A stretch of DNA of 64,000 bases from Marisa cornuarietis (GCA_004794655.1 SMMW01000559.1:2604001-2668000), one strand, 5' to 3'; positions 1 to 11,422 are shown, numbered from the stretch's first letter. Translations and numbers: made by a program. The notes: a model not told the origin generated them from the letters alone.

Positions 1-293
1 TCATCACGAGCACATGTATATAGCGCCTTTCTCCAGCAACAGACTTAAAGTGCTTGAAAGCAATCAGAGTTCACTAGGTTAGCGTGTTTCGCTTTTAAAA
101 AGACAAGCTCCGGAAGGAAAAAGGCAGAAATCCAGTACACAGAGGAACTGAAGGAAGATGTAGATCCACAAGTTGATGACAATAAAACCAAAACAGATCG
201 TAGACAAAACTACAACAGAGAGAGAGAGAGCTTCCCTATGCGGCCTGTTAGGCGAGGGGATATCATTCTCCAATAATTCTGCATTTCAGTTAA

Positions 294-452
294 CAGTGGC
301 GTAGGAAGATACTCACTCTGGGAGGTGTGAGGGGGGAGGCAAACTCCATGCTGACAGTGAACAACGTTCACGCTCTTGGCTCCTCAGGGTTTTTTTTTTT
401 TTTTTTTGAAAGGGCGGCTGCCCCTCTTACCCTCTTGATTCCTACGCCATTA
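294..452. mobile_element. inverted-repeat element family A (TGGCGTAGGA), copy 1
   Basis: Starts CAGTGGCGTAGGA and ends TCCTACGCCAT. The core is CCATGCTGACAGTGAAC, then ACGTTCAC, followed by a T run and GGGCGGCTGCCCC. About 160 bp, no ORF. Flanking GTTAA/CTTAA could be an imperfect target duplication. Confidence 0.7.
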
Positions 453-1133
453 CTTAACACAAGTTTAACATAATTCTTTTGTAATTCAGTTTACAAAAGT
501 TTGACACAGTAATTCTCTTCTTCCACTTCGTCATCGCAGTGCTATTTGATTTAGGAGACAAATCGTTTGCTTACGCCCAAAAATATTGCGAAACATCCTC
601 AAGTACTTTCAGTACTCTCTATATATATATAACTTTAACAGTTATTCACGACTGCTAGTGATAAATATTTTATTTAGATAAAAGTCTTTGTTATTATTTT
701 TGGTTTATTGTTTGTTGTTTTTTTTATTTTATGCGCACGACCCATGCATCATGCATCCAAGAGACAAAGTGTTTGCACCAGTTCTTTCCTTCTTTCCTCG
801 CGGCTCTGCTGACAAAGTCCTCACAGACCAACTTAACACAAATCCATCGCATTTAATTCTTTCAAATAATTTCTGCATTAAACCACTTGTCTCAAGCACA
901 TTAAGCGAAAAATACTGTAAGCCCACTCAAGTGCAGAGCAGCTGCACGTGTCGGCCAGATTTGTAGTCTGGCTCCAGGAACACACTGCACACAGAAAGTC
1001 GTCCTTGTCACGTGTCACAGGATCGAGTACTGAACCTTGTTTGTCGACGAACAAAACTGAAACACTCGCATTTTTTGGTAATATTAACCAATATTGTGAA
1101 CATTGTACTCCAAATCAGAATCTGTTGTTGCAT

Positions 1134-1164
1134 GACGACGACGACGACGACGATGATGATGATG
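1134..1164. repeat. (GAC)n(GAT)n microsatellite
   Basis: Uninterrupted trinucleotide runs; the poly-Asp reading is a by-product. Confidence 0.9.
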
Positions 1165-1225
1165 CTGAAGCTGCCGATTAAGTCAAAGCATAGGAACACT
1201 TTGATGTTAGCCAAGAAGCCGATAA

Positions 1226-1261
1226 GAGTGAGTGAGTGAGTGAGTGAGTGAGTGAGTGAGT
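1226..1261. repeat. (GAGT)n microsatellite
   Basis: Nine tetranucleotide units. Confidence 0.9.
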
Positions 1262-1422
1262 TGAAGCTTTTTTGCATATTTTTTAGGTCACTGGCCCTGT
1301 CTAATTGAGGAGGAATCCTAAAGTTTCATCGTGTCTGGAAGAAGATCGCCAGAAGAATTTTTAAAAATAACTATACTAGTATAGCAGAGAGATGCGGAGG
1401 TGGGAAGGATGGAGAGAGAAAG

Positions 1423-1424
<2 letters not shown>

Positions 1425-1490
<66 letters not shown>
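1425..1490. repeat. (CA)33 microsatellite
   Basis: Pure dinucleotide run. Confidence 0.95.
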
Positions 1491-1493
<3 letters not shown>

Positions 1494-2164
1494 GAGGCGG
1501 GGAAAGTGTCTGGCAAGTTTGGATGAAGGTCTCTGAAGAAGTATCCGTAGCGTGCATGCCTGCGAGCGAAGTGTCCGAGGCCAGGACTTCAGGAACCGGG
1601 TTGTGACACAGGGAAACCAACGATACCCAGTCTCTCCGAGTCCGGCACGTGGAGTAAAATCGGTGCAAGGAGGTCAGCAATCTATTTTTAGATGTCTTCT
1701 ATTTCCAGCGCCGAGAAAACATCGATTTCAGACGTGTGACCGTCTCAGAATCAGCAAAGAGATGAACGCAACGGCCCTCGCTAGAAGTCAGCAGCAGCTA
1801 CAAGTCGTCAGTCCGCAAAGAGTAAGCGAGGAAATAACTGATACTTTTTCCATTCCTGACATTTTTATAGGAACTTGTCGTACATTCGTGTCCCGCCATG
1901 TATCAAACACTCAAACAGCACTAACCACACTCATAACAAAGGTCCCTAAGCCTCACTAAACGTGTCACAACATTCACACAGCTTACAACTAACTTAATTA
2001 AACCACGACACTCACTACACTTATCTCTATACTCACTTCATGTTCTACACATTCTCACAATAATCGTGTGTCGTATGTCAAGTCACCACACGGTGTGACA
2101 CACCTTATGTAACCTAGCAATGCACACACCGCAAAATGTAGCCACTTAATTACAGGTGACAAGG

Positions 2165-2214
2165 ACAGACAGACAGACAGACAGACAGGCAGACAGACAG
2201 AGACAGACAGACAG
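2165..2214. repeat. (ACAG)n microsatellite
   Basis: Tetranucleotide run with two interruptions. Confidence 0.9.
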
Positions 2215-2593
2215 GTCTCATCTACGTGAGCCCGTCATTCTTGCAACATCGAGTCACATGACTGTTCGTCGGGGAGTATTTTCGGTTTCAAACTCCTTCA
2301 CTATCCTACGTGACGGTTATACAAAACCATCGACACACTTGGTCAAATGTTTGTTCAGATTTTTTTTCCCCCGTTAAGAACGGCCGTTAGTGCGATATCA
2401 CGAAGTCGAAGCATTTTATCAAAGTGCCATAAGGTGTGTGCGTCAGCAAAACTGATATTTAACGGTGTTTTACGAAATTTGAAAACATCCCAAGATATTT
2501 GCGCCAAGAAAATAATTGATCGGACTTCACCAGGAGTCATTACTGTCCTGAAGTTGTGAGTGTATTCCTGTGAATCTTTTCAATCATCTGCGC

Positions 2594-2640
2594 CAGGGGT
2601 GCGCAAAGTGCGGCCCGCGGGCATCTTTAGACCGGCCCGT
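2594..2640. mobile_element. hAT-like terminus, truncated
   Basis: CAGGGGTGCGCAAAGTGCGG followed by CCCGCGGG is the common CAGGGGTGCGCAAAC-TGCGGCCCGCGGG end of hAT MITEs in animals. The partner end was not found downstream, so the element looks truncated. Confidence 0.5.
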
Positions 2641-5064
2641 CCAACAAACTGTGAACTACACTTGTTTTCATTTTTTTTTTTAAATTCAGCCTAGGTTCAT
2701 TTGATTGAAGTTTAATTTACCAAGTACAACAGCGTTATTAATCCGCACTCCGTAACATTCTAACACAAACAAAGTACAAAGATAACAAATATCACGACTG
2801 ACATGTCTGATGGAGTTAGAGATCATCGGGGGGGTATCTGCCTTTGAAGGAAAAGTTAGTCTTAAACTGTCCTGCAGTATATCAAATGTCACATATCGAA
2901 TGACACACTGGATGACTCTATCTTCCTGATTATCCAACCGTTGCGAAATCTTTTTTTTTTTTTAATTTAATTACGTTCATTTGAAACTGAATGTCTAAAG
3001 TGCAACCTCTCATTTGAATTAGCAAATTAAACCAGCTGTTGTGAATTGTTTACTCTCGGTTAATAAACGGTCTGACATGATGTACACGAACGCACTCGGC
3101 TCACCCGCCCTCCAGCACCAGAACCTCCTTTCGTGTAAAACCATCAAGCCCCAGGCTCCAGGGACCAGCAACTTCTCGATTGCACAGAGTTCAATCCCGC
3201 TGGCTTTGTACTTTGAAACTGTGTGCTGGTCCAGTCACCAAGCCCGTAAGGGAGTTATACACCCGGATAAATTAGTGTTGATAAATACCGTGAAGCAATT
3301 ATATTATGAAATAGGGAACTGAGAAAAAAAAATCTTCACAGAAACTATGAAAATGAAGGAAGCACTAGTGTACTGTGTCATCATCTCTATGAGGTATTTT
3401 AGTGTAGGGATGAGAGCGAAAAAAGGGGTATCTAGTGGCTAGCGGGGTGTGAAAGGGACAATAACTATAATTTAATGTTGATAAGAAGTAGAAGACTACG
3501 TTCAAATGATACAAGGGTGTGTGTATGTGGACTCGTGTTGTGGGAAGGAGGTGACACAGACCCTCCTCCCCCCCCCTCCCCACGTCGGCCATCATTTCCG
3601 CCTAGTCTCTGTGAACCTCAGCCTGGCGACCTCACCTTCCCTCCTCCCATTTCGCACCCCATCCTCTTCCGCTGGGTCCGGATGAGTCACTCCCTGTGGC
3701 GTGGGTCTTCGGTGCAGCGACAGGGCCTCCGACCATGAATCACGCGGCTGCTGTCTCACAAGATGCGGTAGGCGCCCGCCCCTCACTCAGCTTCCAGACT
3801 TTCTCACACAGGGCGCCGGGCGTGCAGGCTGCTGGGGCCAGCTGCATGACGACGTGCTAGGCGCTAGCTGCAGGACTAAAACTAAAGGGTCCAGCCGCTA
3901 GGCTCTGTCAAAGCAGTCTAAACATTAGCCTGCCACCATCAGTCTAGCACAGATGCTGGTCCAATGACCGTATAAATGGACTGCTGGCAGGCTAATTTTT
4001 TTTCCTTGTTAACCCCTAAAATAATGCACTTACTGAGACAAAGACAAAGAGAAAAGGGCACACCATGCAAGCTCTAATGCTGACTGGTGAAAAATATCAA
4101 TCTTTATGATCTGCTATATTTTCGTGTTTAAATCTTTGGGGTTGGGGAGTGAGGAATGGAACCCAACGACTTTTGCCAAAAATGAAAGAAATAATAAGTG
4201 AAAATAAGCGTTTGGTAATTACTATTAACATTAAAAATTTCGAAAAATGTCGAATCTCGATTGAGAAGCTTTCTGTCTAAAGGCTTGTTCAGACCTGGCA
4301 GCTTACCACTCTGACTTAGTTTTGATCTTGTCAGACTCCCAGCAGTCCAGTTTATGTAAGGTTCGAAAGGGAGGTGAGGATGGCCACAAAGATGGCGCAT
4401 TATCCATTAATAAGGATAGGTCCGGGGAAATCAGTTCTGCTATGAAGTCTGGCATGAGATACCGAGCCCTTGGTTTAGTTCGGCTATTTTTGAGACCTAT
4501 CTAGTGCCAAGCAATCAAACCGGCAGACAAACTGTAATGAAGGTATGTTCTGCTAATACTTCATGAGCATTTTGAGGAGAGCCTGTTCCACGTCAGCTTG
4601 CGTCTACGGAACAGTTGTGCATCTGGCCCCAGGAGTAGAAAGCAGCAGCAGGGTGCCTGTCGAGGTGAGTTTGCAGAAGTGAAAACGAACATCATTTAAT
4701 TGTACAAACTGAGCAACTTTGCGAAATGATCTCATGCCAATGAGCTTTTAACCACACATCCTGATGCACGCGAGTTATATAAACAGTACTCACGACTGTT
4801 CACACAGACTGAACCACTGATTTCAAACTAAGTAGTGAACTCTGACTGGTATTTCGTGAGGAACAGACATCTTGCCACTCTTAACACGATGCTATACCTG
4901 TATTAAGGTTGCTTATGTGGAACTGAATCTTTTAATGAATTTCCAAACTAATTAAGGATGTTTAGATGATAATTGTCATGTTTTTCATGATGAATGTTGA
5001 AATTGTGACCGGCTACTTTTCGCATGTTTTTTGAATGAAGAGCAGTTTACTCCACAAAGGGATA

Positions 5065-5066
<2 letters not shown>
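2641..5066. other. non-coding stretch
   Basis: Holds the foldback at 3924-3996 and a lone family B terminus near 4610. A 93-codon frame at 3041-3322 shows no recognisable domain. Nothing else is supported. Confidence 0.55.
3924..3996. repeat. 73-bp foldback hairpin
   Basis: Arms ATTAGCCTGCCA (3924-3935) and TGGCAGGCTAAT (3985-3996) are perfectly complementary, and pairing can extend with a bulge through CAGTC/GACTG. It has the size of a microRNA precursor, but origin and expression are unknown. Confidence 0.5.
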
Positions 5067-5116
<50 letters not shown>

Positions 5117-5365
5117 AGATTTTTATAGCGCATATTCACACTCAGAGAGAGCATGCTCTTAGCGCTTAAAACGAGGAAGAGACGTGGACTAAGTAGATAC
5201 AGAACAAAGGGGACGAAAGAAAACGACAGTACTGACGACGAAACAGAAAACGAAAGGCATCAAGTAACAGGAACAAGAGAAATATAGTGATTCTGCCGAG
5301 AAAGATGGGTAGAGTAGCAAGAGGGAAGGGGGGGGTTAAGAAGGACGAGCATTGTGTGGACTGTG
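5067..5365 (-). mobile_element. LINE 3'UTR with (ATT)n tail
   Basis: Continues the ORF2 end at 5366. On the minus strand it carries AGCGCTAAGAGCATGC and GCGCTATAAAAATC, then 16 ATT units (5067-5114). A 3' end with GCGCTATA followed by ATT repeats is characteristic of L2/CR1-like elements. Confidence 0.7.
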
Positions 5366-5548
5366 TTAGGAGTAATGCTCAAGGAAGAGGTGCGTTTTCA
5401 GTGCAGATTTGTAAGATTCGATTGTAGAAATGTGGCGGATATGGAAAGTAAGAGAGTTCCATTGTTTTGCAGCACAGTAGCCAAAAGTCCGGTGACCATA
5501 TGTTGTTGTTCTGGTGACAGGAACAGTTAGGATACAGTTAGTATACAC
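5366..5548 (-). pseudogene. C-terminal end of a non-LTR reverse transcriptase ORF
   Basis: A minus-strand frame ends with TYGHRTFGYCAAKQWNSL and SYKSALKTHLFLEHYS before a stop. This matches the closing segment of L2/CR1/jockey-type ORF2 proteins (FGxRxFxxxAPKxWNSLP..IR....FKxxLKTxLF). The 5' part is absent, typical of 5'-truncated LINE insertions. Confidence 0.75.
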
Positions 5549-6091
5549 AAATCCTGCATTCTATGAGGACATCCTCACCATAATTACCTTCCCCTTCCCA
5601 TTCAGACAATAAATGACAGTTTTTGTTTGTTTTTTGTTTTTTTTTTCTAAGCTGTATTTGAGGAAGAACATGAGGAAGAAGGGATGTATGAAGATTAAGT
5701 GTTTATTATATAGGATAAACTAGTCATTCTCTGTAAACCAAGACCAGTTGTACATTGAGTGCCTGCGTATCATAAGGCTGTATCTGGAAAAAAGGATTTA
5801 AAAAAAAACATTTGTGGTGCATACGTGCTGGCTTATATTGGAAAGTGTGTATAGATGGTAATTCTAATATTTTTTGCATAGCAAGTTCCAATGTATAGTT
5901 AGGTAAAATTGTTTGTAAAGGTATATGTGGACATATGGACACTTTCTTCTATTTTCTTGTGTCTCTTGAATTTAAGAATTTAAGGGGTGCGTGATGCCAA
6001 GTTATGTGAACTGTATCTACTGAATAAAAAAAAAAGAAAAACGGGGAAAAAAAGGTTGCTTGCTTGCCGCCGTATCTTCGTATTTATCATA

Positions 6092-6552
6092 GTTTAGTCC
6101 TTTCCACTCCTCGAGGAGTATAAGGCCGCGACATCTCTCCAGGGGACCCAGTTTTGAGCAGCCCCCCCACACCTGGGCCCATGTGGTTCCAGCATCCTTT
6201 GCCTAGTTCTTTAGAAGATGAGTCGGCGAGCTAACTTCTCTAAGGTTTTCACCAGCTCAGGTCATAAGCTCGTCTAGAGAGGAATCTTCCCGACCAGGCC
6301 CCTGTTGATACTGTTGCCGTTTCTGTATCAGCTTGTGTTTCGCATAAATGGGTTGTTAGCCCAAAGCAAAACTCCAGCCTGGAGGCTCAGGGTGCAACAT
6401 GTTAGTCTGGTCTCTACCCTGACAGACCTGTTCGGCTTGGTTGAACCTGTCAGGAGCACAAGGCTCCTGCCGATATCGCTCTGTGGATCGACGAGGCACA
6501 CAAGCCACCACACCACTACAAGGTAAGTTGAACCAATTAACGGTGGTGTGGT
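6092..6552 (-). mobile_element. 461-bp non-autonomous retroelement derivative with 12-bp target duplication
   Basis: Flanked by direct repeats GTATTTATCATA at 6080-6091 and 6553-6564. Its minus-strand 3' end encodes a short WRDVAALYSS..GKD-stop tail like that of non-LTR ORF2 proteins. The remaining ~370 bp do not continue a reverse transcriptase. Reads as an internally deleted LINE or a LINE-parasitic SINE. Confidence 0.6.
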
Positions 6553-6553
6553 G
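6506..6553. repeat. inverted repeat at the 5' end of the 461-bp retroelement
   Basis: CACCACACCAC (6506-6516) and GTGGTGTGGTG (6543-6553) are exact complements with a 26-bp loop. Confidence 0.45.
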
Positions 6554-6564
6554 TATTTATCATA

Positions 6565-6989
6565 AATTGATGCTTTTGCTTCCTTTAAATTTTAGTTGTT
6601 GCAAAAAACCAAGGAGGTAGGCGTCAACCTGATCATCTTGACTGCTGCTTTATCTGACATTTCCAGTAGTAAGATGATTGCCTCGTGGCTTCAGCAAGCT
6701 ATAGTACAGGGAACTGAAGATCTAAAATTCTAAGCAGTAGTTTCCGACTAGTGGCTCAAACTCTGACAGTCTGAAAGTAATTCACTGGTGGCCCTATCCT
6801 CATTCAAATTCTGTTTGTGTTGACAAGAACAACGATATTTGTTTAATCCTTGTGTTTCTATTTTTCCTCGTAGAAGAAAAAAACTAGAATGGTTTTATAA
6901 CATAGAAAATCAAAGGAAATTCAACAAAGCTACAAAAATGGCATGAAAAAGGCAAAACACCTGGAGAGACATAAAGAGAAGGCATGCTA

Positions 6990-7034
<45 letters not shown>

Positions 7035-9267
7035 TCAAAATAGAACTGAAATCGAACGCGATGAAATAAAATTCATCATTAAATTTTAATAAACATATCA
7101 TGGCAAGAATTTCGTTTTAAAAGTTATCGTCATCACAACACTCGCTGTCGCGCTGAAAAGATGGAAGACATTTTTCAGAAACAGGACTTCCCCAGGTTCC
7201 ATACCACCATGACCCCCACAGCGTTCCTTGACTCTTTTCTCGCATGATCTCCTCTGGCCAGGTATTATACCACCCGGAAGTAAGCAGGGTAGATGGTAGG
7301 TCAGATCCAGCGTCTTGCCTTCGGGGGGATGGTTAGTTAAACGGTCACGTGACGTTCCCGACTACTGTAAATTTCGATGAGTGGTCACCTGCGGTGATGA
7401 TCAATAAAATAAATAAAATGGACGATGAGCTCGGAAAGAAACGTGAATGACGACTGGTTGACCATGACAACGAAGGCAGCGAAGAAGGTACAGCTCTTAT
7501 CGTTGTCGTCTCACTGCTGCACACACAACGGCAGACCTTACCCCTGGTGGTAAAGTTATCCTCACGATACTCGTTCCCAAGCTGCCTGGAGTCGACGGGA
7601 AAGGGTAGTGGTGGTGGTGGTGCAAGAGTGGGTGGACAGGAAAGATCCTTCTCTCTCTCTCTCTCTCGAGCGTCGTCCTGACACAAAAAGTCACATGCTA
7701 CGAAAAGTTCACATGTTTGTCCACCTCTGTTGTTGTGCCACCAAAGTAATGGAAGAGTAGCACGTACTGCAACATCGAGGTCAGGTTGATGTCGCCATTT
7801 CCATGGCCGTTATATGAAGCATCCACAACGACGCCTGCTTTTCAATTCCCTCGTACACTGTCTTTCGGATTCAACCTGATTCTTAAAATAAAATCTCGTT
7901 CTTTTTCATTGTATTCGTTTTCATTGTTAAGTCATTTATAAATTAAGTAAAACTATTCTGCAAATCACATTGAAAGAAAATGTTTCCAAAATTTTTAACA
8001 CAGGTAACCTACTTACCTGCACAATTTCGTAAAAGTTGAGCATTAAAATAAAAACCAGGTGTAATTTGTGTAGAAAACTCCATTTGGCAGACTCATGATG
8101 CCAGCTGAGTAAATCATACAATGAATTGTTCTTGCTGAAGTACACCAGCAGAAACTGGTGCCCAAAAAAGAAAAGAAAAGAAAATGCTGGATTTAGAGAA
8201 TGCTGAGACATTCAGAATCCGATTATGGATTTACAGTCTTGTAGATCATTCTGTAGCAATATGTTTATTTTGTATTTTAGAGCCTTTAGCGAAAGTACGA
8301 ACATGACGCTGAATAGATGTCTATAACGAAAGTATACAGTTCACAGTCCCCACAACTGGAATTTGGTTAGGTTCCATATCTGATGGCAGAGAAAACGATG
8401 AACGCAGTTTTTTTCATCACAATAGTTAATATAATTAAACGAAAAAAAACCCCCAAAAGTGATGATAATGAAGCATGAAAAAGAAAATGAAGCTTTTTCT
8501 CCGAGCATAACAGCACAACAGTGATTATGCTTCATGTATAATTTCAACCATTTTTTCATCTAATCTGGAAACGATTGCACGATGAGATCGTTCGCAGCAC
8601 GAAGGACATAAGGAGAAGCATCGCAGGGGCATCAGAGAAGCGACGCCATCAATGTTGACTCCGATGCCATGACAGTTCAAAGCATTTAGTCGCACATCTC
8701 CATCTTTCACACATGGACAGCTGTTCGGAAGCTGAGTAAAGCCAGACACTAAGCACGGGCACTTAACATGCAATGATTGAGGTGACACTAAAAGCTCCAG
8801 TGTTGGATTTCCGAGCATGTAACCACAGACCACAATGCTGAGCACTCTTCATGACTATACGTACACGTAACTCCAAAAATATATTCATCAGTCCCTGACT
8901 TTATGTATCATCCGTGTATATTCCAACTTATAAAATAGAAAGTAGGATTTTTTTTTAATTCATTGGTAGTTACAGAAATACATTGCTGCTTGTTGGGTCA
9001 TAAAAAAACAGGATTTTAACCTGTAACCGAAAAAATAAACCCTTAGGCGAAATCCTTTTGACAGGTTCTTTGAAACACTGAAACGTAGACACACAGGAAT
9101 CTCTCTCTCTCTCTCATCTTTTTTTTCCTGACCTAATCCATCACTCTCAACCGCAGTCATCTTGGTCATTGACGGGGACAACACCACCCTTTCATTCTCC
9201 CCGCGCATTTCATCTTTTGGACGTTCATCTTTAAAAAGAGCAAAGCCCATGAATCTCCCTCCCCCAA
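6565..9267. other. non-coding stretch
   Basis: Contains (CA)n at 6992 and CT runs near 7650. A minus-strand frame at 8525-8845 is Cys-containing but unrecognised. No gene supported. Confidence 0.55.
6992..7033. repeat. (CA)n microsatellite
   Basis: Pure dinucleotide run, 42 bp. Confidence 0.95.
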
Positions 9268-9500
9268 CACACACACACCTTTTTACTCATATACATACAC
9301 TCTTTCTCTCTCTCTCACACACACACACCTTCTCACTCATATACATCCACTCTGTCTCTCTCTCTCTCTCACACACACACCTTCTCACTCATATACATAC
9401 ACAAACACACACCTTCTCACTCATATACATACACAAACACACACACTCTCTCTCTCTCACACACATACACACACCTTCTCACTCATATACATACACTCTG

Positions 9501-9548
<48 letters not shown>

Positions 9549-9737
9549 TCTCACTCATATACATACACAAACACACACACACTCTCTCTCTCTCACACAT
9601 ACACACCTTCTCACTTATATACATACACTCTGTCTCTCTCTCTCTCACACACACACACACACCTTCTCACTCATACACATACAGACACACTTTCTTTCTC
9701 TCTCTCTCTCTCTCTCTTTCACACACACACACACACA
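9268..9737. repeat. compound minisatellite of CA, CT and ACTCATATACATACA blocks
   Basis: About eight occurrences of CTTCTCACTCATATACATAC (9290-9685) separated by variable (CT)n and (CA)n runs, giving a higher-order tandem array. It is open in several frames only because of its composition. Confidence 0.85.
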
Positions 9738-10102
9738 TGTGCAACGAAAAGATAAGTTACCTTACACTTGACCATAAAATATACTTGGCATTTTGTAACA
9801 CAACCCTTACTTGTGGAGATACATACTTGTCTAAAGCACATATTTGATTACATTGTAAAGGTCGGTTAGGGGTAAATAGTGAAAGGCAAAAGGCCGTCCT
9901 CGTAAAAGTCACCTCATGGCCCTTTCCAGGCTCAGGTATTCTGTGGGAGACATTCTGAGTGGATTTCGGTCTGTTACCTGCAGAGCTCAGACTTGGGGAC
10001 GAGGGGCTTGATGGCGGTAGTGGTGAAGGGAGTGTACCTTGAGCTGCCTCCAACATCCATAGGAGGCTCAAGAGAGGAAATGATCGATCTCCTTCACAAG
10101 TC
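9738..10102 (-). other. 3' flank / probable 3'UTR of the GT31 gene
   Basis: This stretch follows the TAA stop of the GT31 gene. No clear AATAAA is visible on the minus strand here. Open frames in it are short and unrelated to known families. Confidence 0.4.
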
Positions 10103-11287
10103 TTACGACACCAGCCCCACAGGGCTTCCACACCGCACAGTCAACGTACTGAGCCAGGAACACATCCTTGTGGACATTGTGGCGTGGTCAGAGCAGTAGC
10201 CGGGTCCCGCCTGCACTGTCTCCCACATGGCTCGCATGAGGTCTGCGTCCACGTCAGTAGCGGTCAGCTGTCCATTCAGCAGGAAGACGCAAGGTGATAA
10301 CGGGCAGATGACCGCTTGCATGATTCCGGGTAGATGCACGTGGCGCACCTTGAGCACACGGCCCAGCACACCCGTGATATAGGCGTCCTCTGGCGGCAGG
10401 ACGGGCAAGTAAGAGGAGGTGTTCACCAAGGGGCCGAGCAGATCGCCACTCAGGACGTAGGTTCCACCCCGCGCATACACGGGGTAGGAAGGGAACGGGT
10501 ACAGGCCGACCTCCACGTGCACCCGGGAGGACGGGTCCCTCGAGACAGGCTCGGCACACAGGATGTCCCCCAGCACCACCCCGCTACCCGGCCACGACGT
10601 CGGGGTGTCGAACAGCAGCGCCAGCAAACGGTCGACGTCGACAAAGGAGTCCGCGTCCGCCTTGAGCACGAAGCGGGCGGCGGCGCAATGCCGCGCCGCC
10701 CACCGCAGGCCATGCAGAATCTTGTGCACCAGGTTCCGGTAGGTGTCGCTGACGTCCGCCACCAGCACGTCGCCGTGCCGCGCCGCCTCCTGCCGCACGC
10801 TAGCCGCGCTAGTCTCCCCTTGCGCCGTCTCGTTCTCGATCCCAATCAGGAACACCAGCGCCACTTTCCGCTGCCGCGTCGCTGTCGCCGCCGCCGCCGC
10901 GTGCGGCCAGGCGCCACCAACCGCGGAGCCCCACGTCTGGCGAATGACGTCACGCACGTGTCCGTCAGGTGGCGGAGAGGGCACGAGAATGAGAAGGTCA
11001 GGCGCGGGGTCACACAGCTGAGGGTGAGGGAGCGTCGGAAAATGGGTGGCGGCCAAAAGGTGCAGCGTCGCGGTGTCTTGCGGCTTCGGGGTGAAGTAGT
11101 GTTCAACCTGCCGCAAGTCTGCTGCGTCCAGGAGCCGCTTGGGCGAGCACGCACGGCCCGGAGCCGACAGCAGGGCGGTCAGCACGACCAGGACAAGGGA
11201 CAAGGTCAGGAACACGGCGACCCAGTGAAGCGGCCGCCCTCCTCGCGGCCCCTTCCGCCACAAGGCTGTCGCCATGGCCCTGGCCAT
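10103..11287 (-). CDS. beta-1,3-galactosyltransferase-like protein (GT31 family), single coding exon, 394 aa
   Basis: Expected to transfer galactose (or a related sugar) in beta-1,3 linkage onto glycoproteins or glycolipids in the Golgi lumen. Seen: a short basic cytosolic N-terminus, one hydrophobic anchor at about residues 22-41 (type II topology), then a GT31 domain with RxxIRxTWG at 112-120, DTYRNL at 181-186, a metal-binding DxD present as DAD at 211-213, YPVYARGGTYVLS at 268-280, and EDAY at 300-303. N-glycosylation sequons occur at 152 and 289. The start chosen is the ATG at 11287, because a polypyrimidine tract ending in a splice-acceptor AG lies directly upstream on the minus strand. 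An upstream extension of the frame runs through that acceptor and a poly-Met microsatellite and is unlikely to be translated. Human B3GALT1 is 326 aa, so this is somewhat longer. The exon is much more GC-rich than its flanks. GT31 coding regions are often intronless. The exact acceptor sugar cannot be told from sequence. Confidence 0.87.
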   Translation of the reverse strand: MARAMATALWRKGPRGGRPLHWVAVFLTLSLVLVVLTALLSAPGRACSPKRLLDAADLRQVEHYFTPKPQDTATLHLLAATHFPTLPHPQLCDPAPDLLILVPSPPPDGHVRDVIRQTWGSAVGGAWPHAAAAATATRQRKVALVFLIGIENETAQGETSAASVRQEAARHGDVLVADVSDTYRNLVHKILHGLRWAARHCAAARFVLKADADSFVDVDRLLALLFDTPTSWPGSGVVLGDILCAEPVSRDPSSRVHVEVGLYPFPSYPVYARGGTYVLSGDLLGPLVNTSSYLPVLPPEDAYITGVLGRVLKVRHVHLPGIMQAVICPLSPCVFLLNGQLTATDVDADLMRAMWETVQAGPGYCSDHATMSTRMCSWLSTLTVRCGSPVGLVS

Positions 11288-11303
11288 CTGCAAAAAAAAA
11301 GTG
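11288..11303 (-). other. splice acceptor directly before the GT31 start codon
   Basis: Read on the minus strand, a T-rich tract ends in GCAG immediately before the ATG at 11287. This implies an upstream 5'UTR exon that I cannot locate and explains why the coding region itself is intronless. Confidence 0.6.
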
Positions 11304-11387
11304 CAGAACGAAAGAAAAAAATGCAGATGCAAATAACAGGCAATGTAACGATATAATTGTGTCGCTAGTTCCCCATTATGCTGACGA

Positions 11388-11422
11388 ATTATTATTATCA
11401 TCATCATCATCATCATCATCAT
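11388..11422. repeat. (ATT)n(ATC)n microsatellite
   Basis: Trinucleotide run upstream of the GT31 gene; source of a spurious poly-Met/His reading. Confidence 0.9.

Larger units (their letters stand above)
453..2593. other. non-coding, microsatellite-rich
   Basis: Apart from the listed simple repeats I see no gene. Open frames here are short and composition-driven. Confidence 0.6.

Noticed and set aside
3041..3322. 93-codon ORF with mixed composition
   Set aside because: No recognisable domain, no promoter or splice context; within chance length for this window.
8525..8845. 106-codon minus-strand ORF with several Cys (CPC, CPSCC)
   Set aside because: No family recognised and Cys spacing is irregular; no conserved neighbour.
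9162..9755. 197-codon ORF rich in His, Thr, Ser and Leu
   Set aside because: Open only because of the CA/CT minisatellite composition.
10334..11356. 340-codon plus-strand ORF opposite the GT31 gene
   Set aside because: It is the GC-rich antisense shadow of a gene with full family motifs on the other strand; its own translation has no recognisable domain.
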